The position numbers and the translations under genes were made by a program. Positions 15,807-25,609 of a stretch of 64,000 bases of DNA are shown here, in pieces; position 1 is the first letter of the stretch; each line of letters begins with the position of its first letter. Source of the DNA: an uncultured Alphaproteobacteria bacterium (lineage in GTDB: Bacteria > Pseudomonadota > Alphaproteobacteria > Caulobacterales > Aquidulcibacteraceae); assembly GCA_902826245.1 (NCBI GenBank), contig CADEEA010000002.1, positions 62,001-126,000 of the forward strand. Reading direction: 5' to 3'. Below the pieces are notes generated by a model. It had not been told where the DNA came from. It searched no databases and worked only from the letters and a program-made list of their open reading frames with translations.

Positions 15807-18307
15807 GCGAGCGGCCCGTCGCCATTCTAGTCAAGCGCTTCCCGAAACTCTCAGAAACCTTCATACTCAACGAAGTTTTGGGCTTGGAAGCGCTGGGGCG
15901 TTCGCTGCGCGTCTTTGCGCTGGAGCAGGCATCCGACGACATAGTCAATGGCGCGTTCAAGCGTGTTCGCGCGCCAGTCGAATTGCTCAGCCATGCAAGC
16001 GTCGGCGATTGGTTTTACGTACTAGCGCGGCGACCTCAGCATCTCGTGCGCGGCATCAACGCAGCGCTCGCGGAGTTTGGCGTACGCGACTGGCGGGCGG
16101 TTTCGCAGGCTGTGGCGCTGTCGGCGCGGCTGTTGCGCTCCAGAGCGGGCCATCTGCACGCCCATTTCGCCGACCGTCCCGCCGCCATTGCGCGGGTCGC
16201 CGCAGCGTTCGCAGGCCTGCCGTTCTCGATCTCGGCGCACGCCAAGGATATTTATTTGGCGCAGCGCGAGCCCCTGGCGCGGCGCCTTAGTGCAGCGCGT
16301 TTCACGGTGACCTGCACCGGTTACAATGCGCAATTCCTGCGAGTGCTTGCACCGCAAGCCTGTGTGGTGCGCGCCTATCATGGCGTCGATCTCGACGCGC
16401 TGTCGGGCGAAAGATCTCCGGCAGCGCCCCCGCCTTTGATCCTGAGTGTGGGGCGTCTGCGCGAAAAGAAGGGGTTCGATACCCTGATAGCGGCGTGCGG
16501 GCTGCTGGTGGACGCCGGACGACCCTTTGTTTGCGAGATTATTGGCTACGGCCCCGAAGAAGCGGCTCTGCAGCGCCAAATCGAGGAGGCCGGACTTGCC
16601 CACAGCGTGCGCCTCCGCGGGAAGCTGCCGCATGAGGACGTCATCGCGGCGATGCGGCGCGCTCGGGTGTTCGCACTGCCGTGCCGGGTGCTTGACGATG
16701 GCGATCGCGATGGCATCCCCAATGTTATTCTCGAAGCCATGGCCGTGGGGCTGCCAGTGGTTTCGACGCGGATCTCTGGCGTTCCTGAGGTGGTGACTGA
16801 GAACGAGAGCGGGCTGCTGATTGAACCCGATGATGCTCAAGACCTCGCAAATGCTCTCACCCGTATCCTTGACGACGATGCTATGGCTGCACGTCTCGGC
16901 GCGGCGGGGCGCTATGTGGTGGAAACCCGCTTTTCGCTCGATGGCGACATCAAGCGCCTCGACGCCCTGTTGGGCGCGAGCTTGCGTAATGACCTGCCCG
17001 CACCCACCACGGCCTACATCCTGAAGGGCTTTCCCCGTCTTTCCGAGAGCTTCATCTCGAACGAGATCCGCATTTTGGAAAGCATGGGCGCGGGGATCGA
17101 TATCTATGCGATCAAGCGAGGCGATGAACTGGGCGCGGCGGCGCTCTCCGAGATTCGCGCGTCGATCACCTATCTGCCGGCGATGACTTCTATTTCAGGT
17201 GTTCAGCTCGAACGTTGGCTCATCCAGAACTTGCCGGCTTATTTCGGCGCCTGTGCGAGCTTGGCGCTGCGCGCGCCGCGCGCCTTTTTTACCACAACAG
17301 CTCGCGCCATCTCGATGATGCGGGCGTACAAGGATGGCCAATCAGGCGCGCCGCGCAAAGTGTTCATCAAGGAATTCCTGCAAGCCGCTTACATCGCTGC
17401 GCACATCAGAAAGCGCGGGCGCGCCCGGCACTTGCATGGGCATTTCTGCCACGGCGCGACCACGGTGACGCAATTTGTCGGCGATCTCTGCGGCGTGCCC
17501 TACAGCTTTACCGCGCATGCTAAGGACATTTACGAGGCCAAGCACAATCCTGGCGACCTTTTGCCTAGAAAGCTCGCCGGCGCGCGCTTTGCCGTGACCT
17601 GCACCGAAGCCAATCGCACGCATCTCCTGGAGAAGGGCTGCGAGTGCGGCGGCCTGCACACGATCTATCACGGCCTCGACACCGAACTGTTTTCGCCGCG
17701 CGCCGGCGCCCGCACTGGCGGCGGCCCGCCCGTTGTGCTGTCGGTGGGCAGGTTCGTGGAAAAAAAGGGCTTCCTCGATCTGATCGAGGCGTGCTCGATC
17801 CTGCGCCAGCGCGGGGTTTCGTTTCTCTGCCGCATCGTCGGCGAGGAGGGCGAAGCCGGTGCGGCGATGCGCGCGCTGATCGCCCGCGAAGGGCTTGAAG
17901 AGGTCGTGGCGCTGTTGCCCCCGGCGCCGCAGCGCGCGTTGCGCGGCATTTATGCGGATGCCGACATCTTCGCGCTACCCTGCCGGATCACCGCCAGCGG
18001 CGATCGCGACGGCATTCCCAATGTGCTCGCCGAGGCCATGGCGATGGAGCTTCCACTGGTCACCACTGACGTGTCGGGTATTCTCGAACTGGTCAGCGAC
18101 GGCGTGAACGGGATGGTGGTCAAGCCTGGTGACGCCGCCGCACTCGCTGCCGCGTTGGAGGATTTGATCCTGGCCCCGCCGGGCCGCCGCTTGGCGCTCG
18201 GCCGTGCAGCGCGCGCGACCATCCTGGAGCGTTTCGACTCGCACAAAACCACGCGCGCGCTCAAGGCGTTGCTCGACGATGCCCTCGCCGCGAGCGAGGT
18301 CGCCTGA
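15803..18307 (+). CDS. Tandem (double) GT4 glycosyltransferase fusion
   Basis: The 834-aa product is two complete GT4-type glycosyltransferases joined head to tail. Each half starts alike (LVKRFPKLSETFILNEV near residue 9; LKGFPRLSESFISNEI near residue 407) and repeats SAHAKDIY or TAHAKDIY. Each then has SVGR followed by EKKGF, and GDRDGIPNV followed by EAMA, the nucleotide-sugar-binding region. The halves have clearly diverged, so they may add two different sugars in sequence. The gene is coupled to the upstream GT28 gene (ATGA) and the downstream lyase gene (TGATG). Chain order and substrates are unknown. Confidence 0.88.
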   Translation: MSERPVAILVKRFPKLSETFILNEVLGLEALGRSLRVFALEQASDDIVNGAFKRVRAPVELLSHASVGDWFYVLARRPQHLVRGINAALAEFGVRDWRAVSQAVALSARLLRSRAGHLHAHFADRPAAIARVAAAFAGLPFSISAHAKDIYLAQREPLARRLSAARFTVTCTGYNAQFLRVLAPQACVVRAYHGVDLDALSGERSPAAPPPLILSVGRLREKKGFDTLIAACGLLVDAGRPFVCEIIGYGPEEAALQRQIEEAGLAHSVRLRGKLPHEDVIAAMRRARVFALPCRVLDDGDRDGIPNVILEAMAVGLPVVSTRISGVPEVVTENESGLLIEPDDAQDLANALTRILDDDAMAARLGAAGRYVVETRFSLDGDIKRLDALLGASLRNDLPAPTTAYILKGFPRLSESFISNEIRILESMGAGIDIYAIKRGDELGAAALSEIRASITYLPAMTSISGVQLERWLIQNLPAYFGACASLALRAPRAFFTTTARAISMMRAYKDGQSGAPRKVFIKEFLQAAYIAAHIRKRGRARHLHGHFCHGATTVTQFVGDLCGVPYSFTAHAKDIYEAKHNPGDLLPRKLAGARFAVTCTEANRTHLLEKGCECGGLHTIYHGLDTELFSPRAGARTGGGPPVVLSVGRFVEKKGFLDLIEACSILRQRGVSFLCRIVGEEGEAGAAMRALIAREGLEEVVALLPPAPQRALRGIYADADIFALPCRITASGDRDGIPNVLAEAMAMELPLVTTDVSGILELVSDGVNGMVVKPGDAAALAAALEDLILAPPGRRLALGRAARATILERFDSHKTTRALKALLDDALAASEVA

Positions 18308-20202
18308 TGCATGCGCGCGCCGTCACCGCGCCTCTGCCGGAGCACGATTGCGTCTTCGCGCCCGCGTTCGCGCGCCTTTCAGATGAAGCGTTGTTGGCGC
18401 ATTTTCGCGTGCGTCAGCGCCCGTTCCTGTTCGTGGTAGAAGAGCCGGAGGAGATAACTCCCGAAAAGATCGCCGGCATTATGGGCGGTGTCTTCACTTT
18501 CAACGGCGAAACCCATGCTCTGGGTCATGCCTTCGATTGGCGTATAAACCCGTCCGCCGATCAGGAATGGCACATTCTGCTGCACAAATTCTATTACGCC
18601 GTCGGCTTGGCGCGCACTCTCGAGGCCACGGGCAAGGGGGAATACCTTCACCGCTGGCAGGCGCTTACCGCCTCCTGGATCGCCCAGCGCATCCCCGCGG
18701 ACTTCATCGCCGCCGACGTTACCGGCCGGCGGTTGCAGAATTGGGTTTATGCCTGGAGCATCTTCGTTCGCTCGCCGCTGCTGTCTGCCGGCTTTCACCG
18801 TGACTTGCTGATCTCGCTGCATCGGCAAACCGAGGTGCTCCTGGGCAATCTGCACAAGGCGCGCAACCACCGTACTTTGGAGCTCTACGCGATTTTCCTG
18901 GTCGCGACGGCGTTCCCAGAATTCACCGAAGCGAGCCGCTGGCGCGCGTTCGCGCTTGCGGAGTTGGAAGCAAACGCGGTCGCTGACTTTCAGGCCGATG
19001 GCGGCCATTGCGAGCAATCCACGCATTACCATTGCATCGTGCTACGCAATTTTCTGAATGTCGTGCGCCTGGCGAAGCTGAACGGCATTCCTCTGTCTGC
19101 GAATTTTGAGAATGTTCTGCGACACGCGCTTTTGTTCGGCGCGTGGATGCACCGGCCCGACGGCGAGATCCCTGCTCTGAGCGACGCCGATGGCGGCTCT
19201 TATCTTCCGCTCCTGAGCGAGGGTGCGCGGCTACTGGGATGTGAGGCGGCGCTCGCGGCGGCGCACGGTGAGCGATCGGCGCACTTTGCGGAAAGCGGAT
19301 ATGTCGTGCTGCGGAGCTCGGCGCACGCGCCGACGGAAGCACCCGCGGATCGCCGCTATCTTGTGTTCGATGCCGGCCACACCGGGCACGGCAATCATGG
19401 CCATCTCGACGCCCTGTCCATCGAGGCTTACGCCTCTGGCGCTCCAATCGTTGTTGATCCGGGGCGTTACACCTATGCCGAGGAAGGCGAGATCAATTGG
19501 CGCGCGGCGTTTCGGGGCACCGCCGCGCATTCCACCGTCCAGATCGATGGTCGCGACCAGGCCCGCTATGAGCCCGCCGGCCGCAAGTGGAAGATCACCG
19601 GGCCACGCGCGCAGGCGTACGTTCGTGCGTTTGCCTCGGCCGAACGCGCCGATTATGTCCATGGCGAAGTCGCCAGCGCCGAATATGAAGCGCGCCACCA
19701 GCGGCGCATATTCTTTGTCGATGGGTGCTATTGGCTCATCTTCGATACGCTCGCCGCGCCGAGGCGCCACTCATACGATCTGCGTTTCCAGCTGACGCCA
19801 GAGGCGTTGGGCTTGGTGAGCCTGGCTGGTTGCAGCAATCGGTGGGAAGCCACAACCCCACGCGCGCAATTCGCGTGCATCGCCAGTGAAGACATCCGCG
19901 CTGAGATCGAGACAGGTTGGGTGTCGCGACGTTATGGGAGCAAGTGCGAGGCGCCCAGGCTGCTGTTCTCGGCTGAAGCCGCGGATTTCACCTTCGCGAC
20001 TCTGCTGGCCCCGCTTGGGGCGGGTTCGCTGGCGCTTTCAGACTTGGAGCGCGGCGACGGCGCGCTGCGCGCAACCGTGCTTCATGCCGATACGGAAGTG
20101 CTTGACACGCTGATCCTGCGCGAGGACCGCGGCGCTGAAATATGGCGCGTTGGGCGCGATGGGAAACAGCTCCTGCTGCTGCAGACGGGGAGCTGCGCAT
20201 GA
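18307..20202 (+). CDS. Heparinase II/III family polysaccharide lyase
   Basis: The 631-aa product has the alpha/alpha toroid of the heparinase II/III N-terminal domain (roughly residues 60-320) and the beta-sandwich C-terminal domain. In the latter, AGHTGHGNHGHLDALSIEAY near residues 356-375 carries the conserved histidines. Such enzymes cleave uronic-acid polysaccharides by elimination and are often found in exopolysaccharide loci, where they trim or release polymer. No signal peptide is visible, so export would need another route or the enzyme acts inside. It overlaps both neighbours by a few bases. Confidence 0.87.
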   Translation: MHARAVTAPLPEHDCVFAPAFARLSDEALLAHFRVRQRPFLFVVEEPEEITPEKIAGIMGGVFTFNGETHALGHAFDWRINPSADQEWHILLHKFYYAVGLARTLEATGKGEYLHRWQALTASWIAQRIPADFIAADVTGRRLQNWVYAWSIFVRSPLLSAGFHRDLLISLHRQTEVLLGNLHKARNHRTLELYAIFLVATAFPEFTEASRWRAFALAELEANAVADFQADGGHCEQSTHYHCIVLRNFLNVVRLAKLNGIPLSANFENVLRHALLFGAWMHRPDGEIPALSDADGGSYLPLLSEGARLLGCEAALAAAHGERSAHFAESGYVVLRSSAHAPTEAPADRRYLVFDAGHTGHGNHGHLDALSIEAYASGAPIVVDPGRYTYAEEGEINWRAAFRGTAAHSTVQIDGRDQARYEPAGRKWKITGPRAQAYVRAFASAERADYVHGEVASAEYEARHQRRIFFVDGCYWLIFDTLAAPRRHSYDLRFQLTPEALGLVSLAGCSNRWEATTPRAQFACIASEDIRAEIETGWVSRRYGSKCEAPRLLFSAEAADFTFATLLAPLGAGSLALSDLERGDGALRATVLHADTEVLDTLILREDRGAEIWRVGRDGKQLLLLQTGSCA

Positions 20203-21542
20203 TCACCGCCGCCGACCTCTGCGTGGGCGACCCCCTGGGCCCGGCCCTGCTGCAAGCCATGGACCCCGCTGCGTTGCGCGAAGCGTTTCAAGCGGCAATG
20301 CCGCGCGCGTGTGTTGAAACAGCCGAGATCGAGCGGGCGAAATACAAACCGGGAGCAAAGGCGCTGTTGAGCGCGCGGGTGCGTCTTGCGGGCGAGAGCG
20401 CCGCGAGGTTGTTTGCGGTGCGCGTGCTCCCACCAGGAAAAGCGCACGCGCGCTACCAACGTGCTGTCGAGGAAGCGGGTCCCGGCGAAGTATTGTTACT
20501 GGAGAGGATCGGCGCCGTCGGATGGGCGTTTCCAGCCGACCTGCGGATCACGGGACTGCGCTATCTCGCCGACGCCAATTTGTTCGAGCACGCAACTCTG
20601 CCGGAGCTGGCGCAGGCCATTGCGCCAGGCGGGGCCGTCGAGACATGGTCGAGCGAAATCGCCCACTACGCAGCCGAGCAAAGTTGCACGGTGCGCGTGC
20701 GCCTGAGCGGGCGCCTAGCGAGCGGTGAATCGTTCGCGCGCATACTCTACGGCAAGTGCCACGCCACCGGCGAGAGCGGGGGCGCTGTGCAGGCGCTGGC
20801 AGAAATCGGCGCTGCGCTCGACCGTGAGCGGATGCCGACGTGCGGCATTGCGCGCGTGATCCTGGAACAACCACAATTCGGCATCCAGTGGCAGGAGTCC
20901 GCGCCTGGCGTTCAGCTCGAAATGGCGGGATTGTTCGACAGCGCCAGCGGCCTGGACGAGCGCGTAGGCGCCGCGGTCGCCGGCTTGCACGGCATCCCCG
21001 TTAAATTTGACGCGCCGCCCGCCGCCCCCGACCTTGCCAAGCTTGAGCAACGTTTGGCGATTGCGGCAGTGCTGCCTGCTGCGGTGCGCGCGCGCGTGCA
21101 GGCCCTACAGAGCTGGCTAGCGCGCCGCGCGCCGTCGCGGCCACATCACGCCGGTTTACGGCTATGCCACGGAGACCTGCACGCCAAGAACATGTTCGAC
21201 GACGGTGTGCGCATCCATTTCATCGATTTCGACGCTGTGCACATGGCGCCGCCGGAACACGACGCCGCAAGCCTATCAGCGGCGATGACGTATTGGGCCG
21301 CACTACAGGGCCTTCCCTATGACGCTGCCGCCGCCGCTTTCGCGCGTTGGCGCTGCGGCTACGAATCAGCCGGCGGGCGCTTGAATGAAGAGCGCCTTGC
21401 TTGGCTGAGCGTGTATTGCCTGCTGGACGAGCGTCTCTACCGCTGCCTGACCCGGCTGAAGCCGGGCCGACGCGCCATCGCCGAAGCGCTCGTGGTCCAG
21501 GCCGAACGTGTAGTGCAGCGCCGGAGCGGGCGCGATGTCTGA
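20199..21542 (+). CDS. APH-fold phosphotransferase (catalytic residues intact)
   Basis: The 447-aa product resembles the aminoglycoside phosphotransferase/choline kinase superfamily. The catalytic loop LCHGDLHAKN is at about residues 322-331, with catalytic Asp near 326 and metal-binding Asn. The metal-binding IDFDAV follows about 15 residues later. Such kinases phosphorylate small molecules or sugars; given the context a sugar or lipid-linked sugar is plausible, not shown. I start at ATG 20199, which overlaps the lyase stop as ATGA. An earlier in-frame extension lies wholly inside the lyase gene. Confidence 0.8.
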   Translation: MITAADLCVGDPLGPALLQAMDPAALREAFQAAMPRACVETAEIERAKYKPGAKALLSARVRLAGESAARLFAVRVLPPGKAHARYQRAVEEAGPGEVLLLERIGAVGWAFPADLRITGLRYLADANLFEHATLPELAQAIAPGGAVETWSSEIAHYAAEQSCTVRVRLSGRLASGESFARILYGKCHATGESGGAVQALAEIGAALDRERMPTCGIARVILEQPQFGIQWQESAPGVQLEMAGLFDSASGLDERVGAAVAGLHGIPVKFDAPPAAPDLAKLEQRLAIAAVLPAAVRARVQALQSWLARRAPSRPHHAGLRLCHGDLHAKNMFDDGVRIHFIDFDAVHMAPPEHDAASLSAAMTYWAALQGLPYDAAAAAFARWRCGYESAGGRLNEERLAWLSVYCLLDERLYRCLTRLKPGRRAIAEALVVQAERVVQRRSGRDV

Positions 21543-23280
21543 ACGCGGACCTCTCGCACGCGCCGTGCGCCGATTTGGGCCGTACTGGCTCAAATATCCA
21601 TGGCGGATTGCGTTTGCCTATAGTGCTGGCTTGACGGCTGCTGCGTTTACGCTCGCCGCGCCGCTGCCGCTCAAAGTCATCATCGATAATGTGCTCCTGG
21701 GCGCAAATTCGGGGTTCTCGCCGCTGGACGCTTTGAGCCGCGAAATGCAAATTGGAGCGCTTGCGCTCGCCGCCGCACTCATAGCGGTGGCCGCGGCTTC
21801 CGCCTCCGCCGCCGAAAAGGTCGCCAGCGCCCGGCTGCGTGAGCTGATGACGCGCGATTTGCGCGCGGCCAGCCTCGACCACATCTTGGGACTTTCCGTT
21901 TTGCAGCGCCATACAGATCGCAGCGGCGAGTTGGTGTTGCGACTTATCGACGACACCGGCCACATTGCGCGTCTGTTCTGCAAAACCTTCCCGACCATCT
22001 TCCGCTACGCGATCACTGTGCTCCTGACGTTAGCGGCGATGTGGTGGCTGAGCGGCGCGCTCGGGGCGTTGGGTCTTGTCATCGGATTGGCGCTGGTTTG
22101 GCAGATGCGTCGCGCTGCGCCAAAGCTGCAAGAGGCCTCGCGCGCCAAACGCAAGCTGGAGGGCGGCATTGCCGGCTTTGCGCAAGAAGTCCTGCGGGGC
22201 TTGGGCTTCGTGCAGTCGGTCAGCGGCGAGGATGAGGTCCGCTCGCGCTTTGTCGACGTGAACGCCGCGAGCACGGCGGCAGGGGTCAACGAAACCCGCA
22301 CCCAAGTGGCGCTCGAGCGCAGCATGCAGAATGCCAGCGGCGTGGCGGTAGCGGTGCTGGTTGGGTTGGGCGCATTGCTCGTGTTGCGCGGCCAGTTGAG
22401 CCTTGGCGCGCTGACGGTTTGCCTCGCCTATTTGAACCAGCTGCTGAAGCCGGTGGAGAAAATCAACGAACTCGCCGGCGCCGTCACCGGCGCCCTCGCC
22501 CGCGCCGACCGGCTGAGCGATCTGCTGGAGCGGCCCACCGGGCTTGCGGTGAATCCGGACGCTGCCGCACCTGCGCGCGTTCGCGGGGAACTGATGCTGC
22601 GCGCGTGCAGCTTCGCGCATCGTTCCCCCGGGGCGGGCGTGCAGACTGCGCTTTGGGATGCGGAAATAGTCGTGCGCGACGGCGAGTGCGTCGTCATCGA
22701 AGGCCCCAGCGGCGCGGGGAAGAGCACGCTGCTCGGTCTCATCTTGCGCCTGTACGATCCAGAGAACGGCGAACTCTCACTGAGCGGGCGGGCCTATCGG
22801 GATTGGCCGGTGCATGAGCTGCGACGCCAGTTTGCGGTCATGCGCCAAGAGACGCACTTGTTCGCCGGCACGATCCGCGACGCGCTGCAATTTGGCCTCG
22901 GCGCGCGCAGTGATGCGGATTTGCTGCGTGTGCTGAGCCGCGTCGCGCTTGGCGATCTCGTGGCTGACGCGCCCGCCGGCCTGGATACCCCGCTGGGAGA
23001 AGACGCGGGGAACCTTTCTGGCGGACAGCGCGCACGGCTGGCTCTGGCGCGCGCGCTGTTGGCGCAACGCCCGGTGCTGTTGCTCGACGAGCCCTTCGCG
23101 AACATCGATCCAGAATCGCGCGCTGTGCTCATCGATGCGCTGGGCGAGGAGCGTGGTGTCAGAACCATGCTGATCGTGACCCACCAGTCGCTGCCGCCCG
23201 GCTTTGCGGACCGGACGCTGCGTCTAGAAGCGGGCCGCTTGACGGAAGAGGTCCCAACCCTGCTGCGAGTCGCGCCATGA
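21535..23280 (+). CDS. One-chain ABC exporter (transmembrane plus ATPase)
   Basis: The 581-aa half-transporter has an N-terminal six-helix domain (about residues 20-300) and a C-terminal ATPase. Walker A is GPSGAGKST, the signature LSGGQRARLALARAL, Walker B VLLLDEPFANID and the switch histidine lies in IVTHQS. It works as a homodimer, like MsbA or the lipid-linked oligosaccharide flippase PglK. In this locus it is the only inner-membrane export component, so it probably moves a lipid-linked glycan or glycolipid to the periplasm. It overlaps the kinase genes on both sides. Confidence 0.9.
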   Translation: MSERGPLARAVRRFGPYWLKYPWRIAFAYSAGLTAAAFTLAAPLPLKVIIDNVLLGANSGFSPLDALSREMQIGALALAAALIAVAAASASAAEKVASARLRELMTRDLRAASLDHILGLSVLQRHTDRSGELVLRLIDDTGHIARLFCKTFPTIFRYAITVLLTLAAMWWLSGALGALGLVIGLALVWQMRRAAPKLQEASRAKRKLEGGIAGFAQEVLRGLGFVQSVSGEDEVRSRFVDVNAASTAAGVNETRTQVALERSMQNASGVAVAVLVGLGALLVLRGQLSLGALTVCLAYLNQLLKPVEKINELAGAVTGALARADRLSDLLERPTGLAVNPDAAAPARVRGELMLRACSFAHRSPGAGVQTALWDAEIVVRDGECVVIEGPSGAGKSTLLGLILRLYDPENGELSLSGRAYRDWPVHELRRQFAVMRQETHLFAGTIRDALQFGLGARSDADLLRVLSRVALGDLVADAPAGLDTPLGEDAGNLSGGQRARLALARALLAQRPVLLLDEPFANIDPESRAVLIDALGEERGVRTMLIVTHQSLPPGFADRTLRLEAGRLTEEVPTLLRVAP

Positions 23281-24431
23281 GCCTTGCCCCGCTCACGCGC
23301 GAAGCATACTTGAATGCGGCGATCGCGCGCTTGCAAGCCGATGACCCCATACCGGCGTTGCTCGGGCGCGCGCCCTGGAGACGGACCTACGGTCGCCTCA
23401 GTCCGCGCGCCTCGCGTTACGCAACGTTGGTTTATGAGCGCCCAGGATCGCGGCCTGTACGCGTCGACCTATGCGAGCGTGGGGACACAGGGCTGCATCG
23501 CCTCCCCGGCGCCCTCGGATGGGCGGAGTTGACGCCGTGTAGCGCCGACCCCGCACTACCCACACTCGATGAGGCTTGCGGCCACTACGCCATAGATAAG
23601 ATCGTGCGTTATCGGCCTGGCAAACGCTGCACCATGCGTGGAGCGATCAGCGGCGCGCCGGCATACATAAAGGTGTTCGCCGACGACCGCGGCGCTGAGG
23701 TGGCCAAAGAGGCAGCGCTCTTGCACGCCGCCGCCGCCGAGGGTCAACTCGGATTTGCGGTCGGTCGATGCCTGGAGTGGAACAGCGGCCTTCGCGCTAT
23801 CGCGCATGAAAAGCTCGACGGCGTCTCGATTTGCGATGCACTGATGAGCGACCGCGGCGCCGACCTTGCGGCTCAGCTGGGGCGGGCGCTAGCGACGCTG
23901 TCCAACACGGCGCTGAAGCCGCGCCAAATCTACGATGCGGCAAACCAGATGGAGCGGAGCAGACGCTATGCGCGCAAGCTAGCGCAGGCGGCGCCGGGCG
24001 CCGAGGATGCGGCCGCTGCTTTGCTGGCCGCGCTTGAAGCGGCGCATGAAGCCGCGCCCGACACCAAGCTGCGACCCATTCACGGCGCGCCGCACCCGCA
24101 GCAATGGCTGCAGCATGATGATCGGCTTGCTTTGGTTGACTTCGACAGGCTCTCGCTGGGGCCGGTGGAAATCGACGCTGCAACATTCCTCGCCGAACTC
24201 GATTTTGAAGCTGGCGACCGCGAGCAGATGCAACAGGTCGCCGCCGCGTTTCTCAGTGCTTACGTGGAGGGCGTCGGCGGTTGCGACCCGCGCGTGCTTG
24301 CGATCTATCGCATGCACAAGCACCTCGCCAAAGCCTACAAGGTCGCGCTCTCGCTGAGCGCCGCGCGCGAAATGCGCGCTACGCGAATTCTTTTGAACGC
24401 CCATACCGAGCTTACCGGAGCGATGCAATGA
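23277..24431 (+). CDS. APH-fold pseudokinase-like protein
   Basis: The 384-aa product has the APH fold, but the catalytic loop that normally reads HGDxxxxN reads IHGAPHPQQWL at about residues 268-278. The catalytic Asp is Ala271 and the metal-binding Asn is Gln. The second metal motif is kept (LALVDFDRLS). This suggests lost or altered kinase activity, perhaps a binding or regulatory role beside the intact kinase at 20199-21542. The reading frame is undamaged and coupled to the ABC exporter (ATGA) and the next glycosyltransferase (ATGA), which argues against decay. Confidence 0.75.
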   Translation: MSLAPLTREAYLNAAIARLQADDPIPALLGRAPWRRTYGRLSPRASRYATLVYERPGSRPVRVDLCERGDTGLHRLPGALGWAELTPCSADPALPTLDEACGHYAIDKIVRYRPGKRCTMRGAISGAPAYIKVFADDRGAEVAKEAALLHAAAAEGQLGFAVGRCLEWNSGLRAIAHEKLDGVSICDALMSDRGADLAAQLGRALATLSNTALKPRQIYDAANQMERSRRYARKLAQAAPGAEDAAAALLAALEAAHEAAPDTKLRPIHGAPHPQQWLQHDDRLALVDFDRLSLGPVEIDAATFLAELDFEAGDREQMQQVAAAFLSAYVEGVGGCDPRVLAIYRMHKHLAKAYKVALSLSAAREMRATRILLNAHTELTGAMQ

Positions 24432-25609
24432 AGCCGGTCCTCTATCTTTATTGTCAGCATTCGGTTGGCATGGGCCATTTCGTGCGCTCGCTTGCGCTTG
24501 CGCGCGTATTGGCGGAGTGGTTCGAAATCCATTTTCTCAACGGTGGGCGATCGCCGCCGGGATTCAATCTGCCTGACACAATAAGTTTTCATCACCTCTC
24601 GCCGCTCGGCATGGGCAAGGAATCGCAACTCACCAGCCTGGATGAGAGCGTCAGCGTCGAAGAAGCCAAGAAACTGCGCCTTGCTGCGATCCGCAACCTG
24701 ATCGCACTATCCCCGCCCGATCTGGTTCTGACCGAACTCTATCCGTTTGGGCGAAAAAAATTCGCCTTCGAACTGGAGCCGCTCATTCAGGCCGCGCGCA
24801 ATTGCGGCGCGGCCATTGTTTGTAGTGTGCGCGATTTGCTGGTTTCCGATCGCCCCGACCAGCAGCGGCATGACGACCGCACGGCGCAGAAGCTCAACGC
24901 CGAATTCGACGCCGTGATCGTCCACGCCGACCCTCGCTTCGCGCGGCTGGAGGAATCGTTTAAGCCTCTGAGGCCGCCGCGGACGCGGGTTCATTATTCC
25001 GGCTTTGTGGTTCCCCATGAGGTTCGTCGGCAGGCAGCGGCGCGGGAGCGCCGCGTTCTGATTTCAGCGGGCGGCGGGCTTGTCGGCGGCGCGCTGTTCC
25101 GGACCGCTTTGGCGTTTCACCACTCCAATTTTGCCCGCACAGGGCGGCCCATGACCATTGTCGCCGGACCGTTTCTGCCCGAGTCCGAATGGAGCGCGCT
25201 GCGGGCAAGCGGCGCCGGCGTTGACGGGCTTACGCTCGAGCGATCTGTCCCCGACCTGTGCGCGCTGATGTGCGCGGCGACGCATTCAATCAGCCAGTGC
25301 GGCTACAATACCGCGATCGACATCCTAGTCAGCGGTGTCTCAGCGCTCGTGGTTCCTTACGCGACCGAGAAAGAAAATGAGCAGACGGTGCGCGCCGAGC
25401 GCCTGGCGGCGATGGGTCGCATTGGCGTGCTGCAAGAACGCGACCTCTCAGCGGATGCGCTCGGACAAGCGCTCGAGCGCATCCCGGTCGGGAGCGCTGC
25501 CGGCCAGAATCTGGCGCTCGACGGCGCGCGGGAGACAGCACGCATCCTGGACGACCTCTTGATCGGCAGGAAACGCGGTCGCACTCGCGCCTGGAGCGGT
25601 GTGGCATGA
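24428..25609 (+). CDS. GT28/MurG-like glycosyltransferase (second)
   Basis: The 393-aa product begins LYLYCQHSVGMGHFVRSLALA, the glycine-rich loop of GT28 enzymes. Its C domain holds VLISAGGGLVGG, then SISQCGYNTAIDILVSGVSA and PYATEKENEQTVRAERL, a nucleotide-sugar-binding pattern close to that of the first gene of the locus (14568-15806). I start at ATG 24428, overlapping the preceding stop as ATGA; the frame is open upstream inside the previous gene. The two GT28 enzymes bracket the locus core and may act on related substrates. Confidence 0.84.
   Translation: MKPVLYLYCQHSVGMGHFVRSLALARVLAEWFEIHFLNGGRSPPGFNLPDTISFHHLSPLGMGKESQLTSLDESVSVEEAKKLRLAAIRNLIALSPPDLVLTELYPFGRKKFAFELEPLIQAARNCGAAIVCSVRDLLVSDRPDQQRHDDRTAQKLNAEFDAVIVHADPRFARLEESFKPLRPPRTRVHYSGFVVPHEVRRQAAARERRVLISAGGGLVGGALFRTALAFHHSNFARTGRPMTIVAGPFLPESEWSALRASGAGVDGLTLERSVPDLCALMCAATHSISQCGYNTAIDILVSGVSALVVPYATEKENEQTVRAERLAAMGRIGVLQERDLSADALGQALERIPVGSAAGQNLALDGARETARILDDLLIGRKRGRTRAWSGVA

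Noticed and set aside
21535..23280. Type I secretion ATPase for the RTX protease
   Set aside because: The exporter lacks an N-terminal peptidase-like domain, no membrane fusion protein gene is beside it, and it is embedded in the glycan operon. A glycan or glycolipid substrate fits better.
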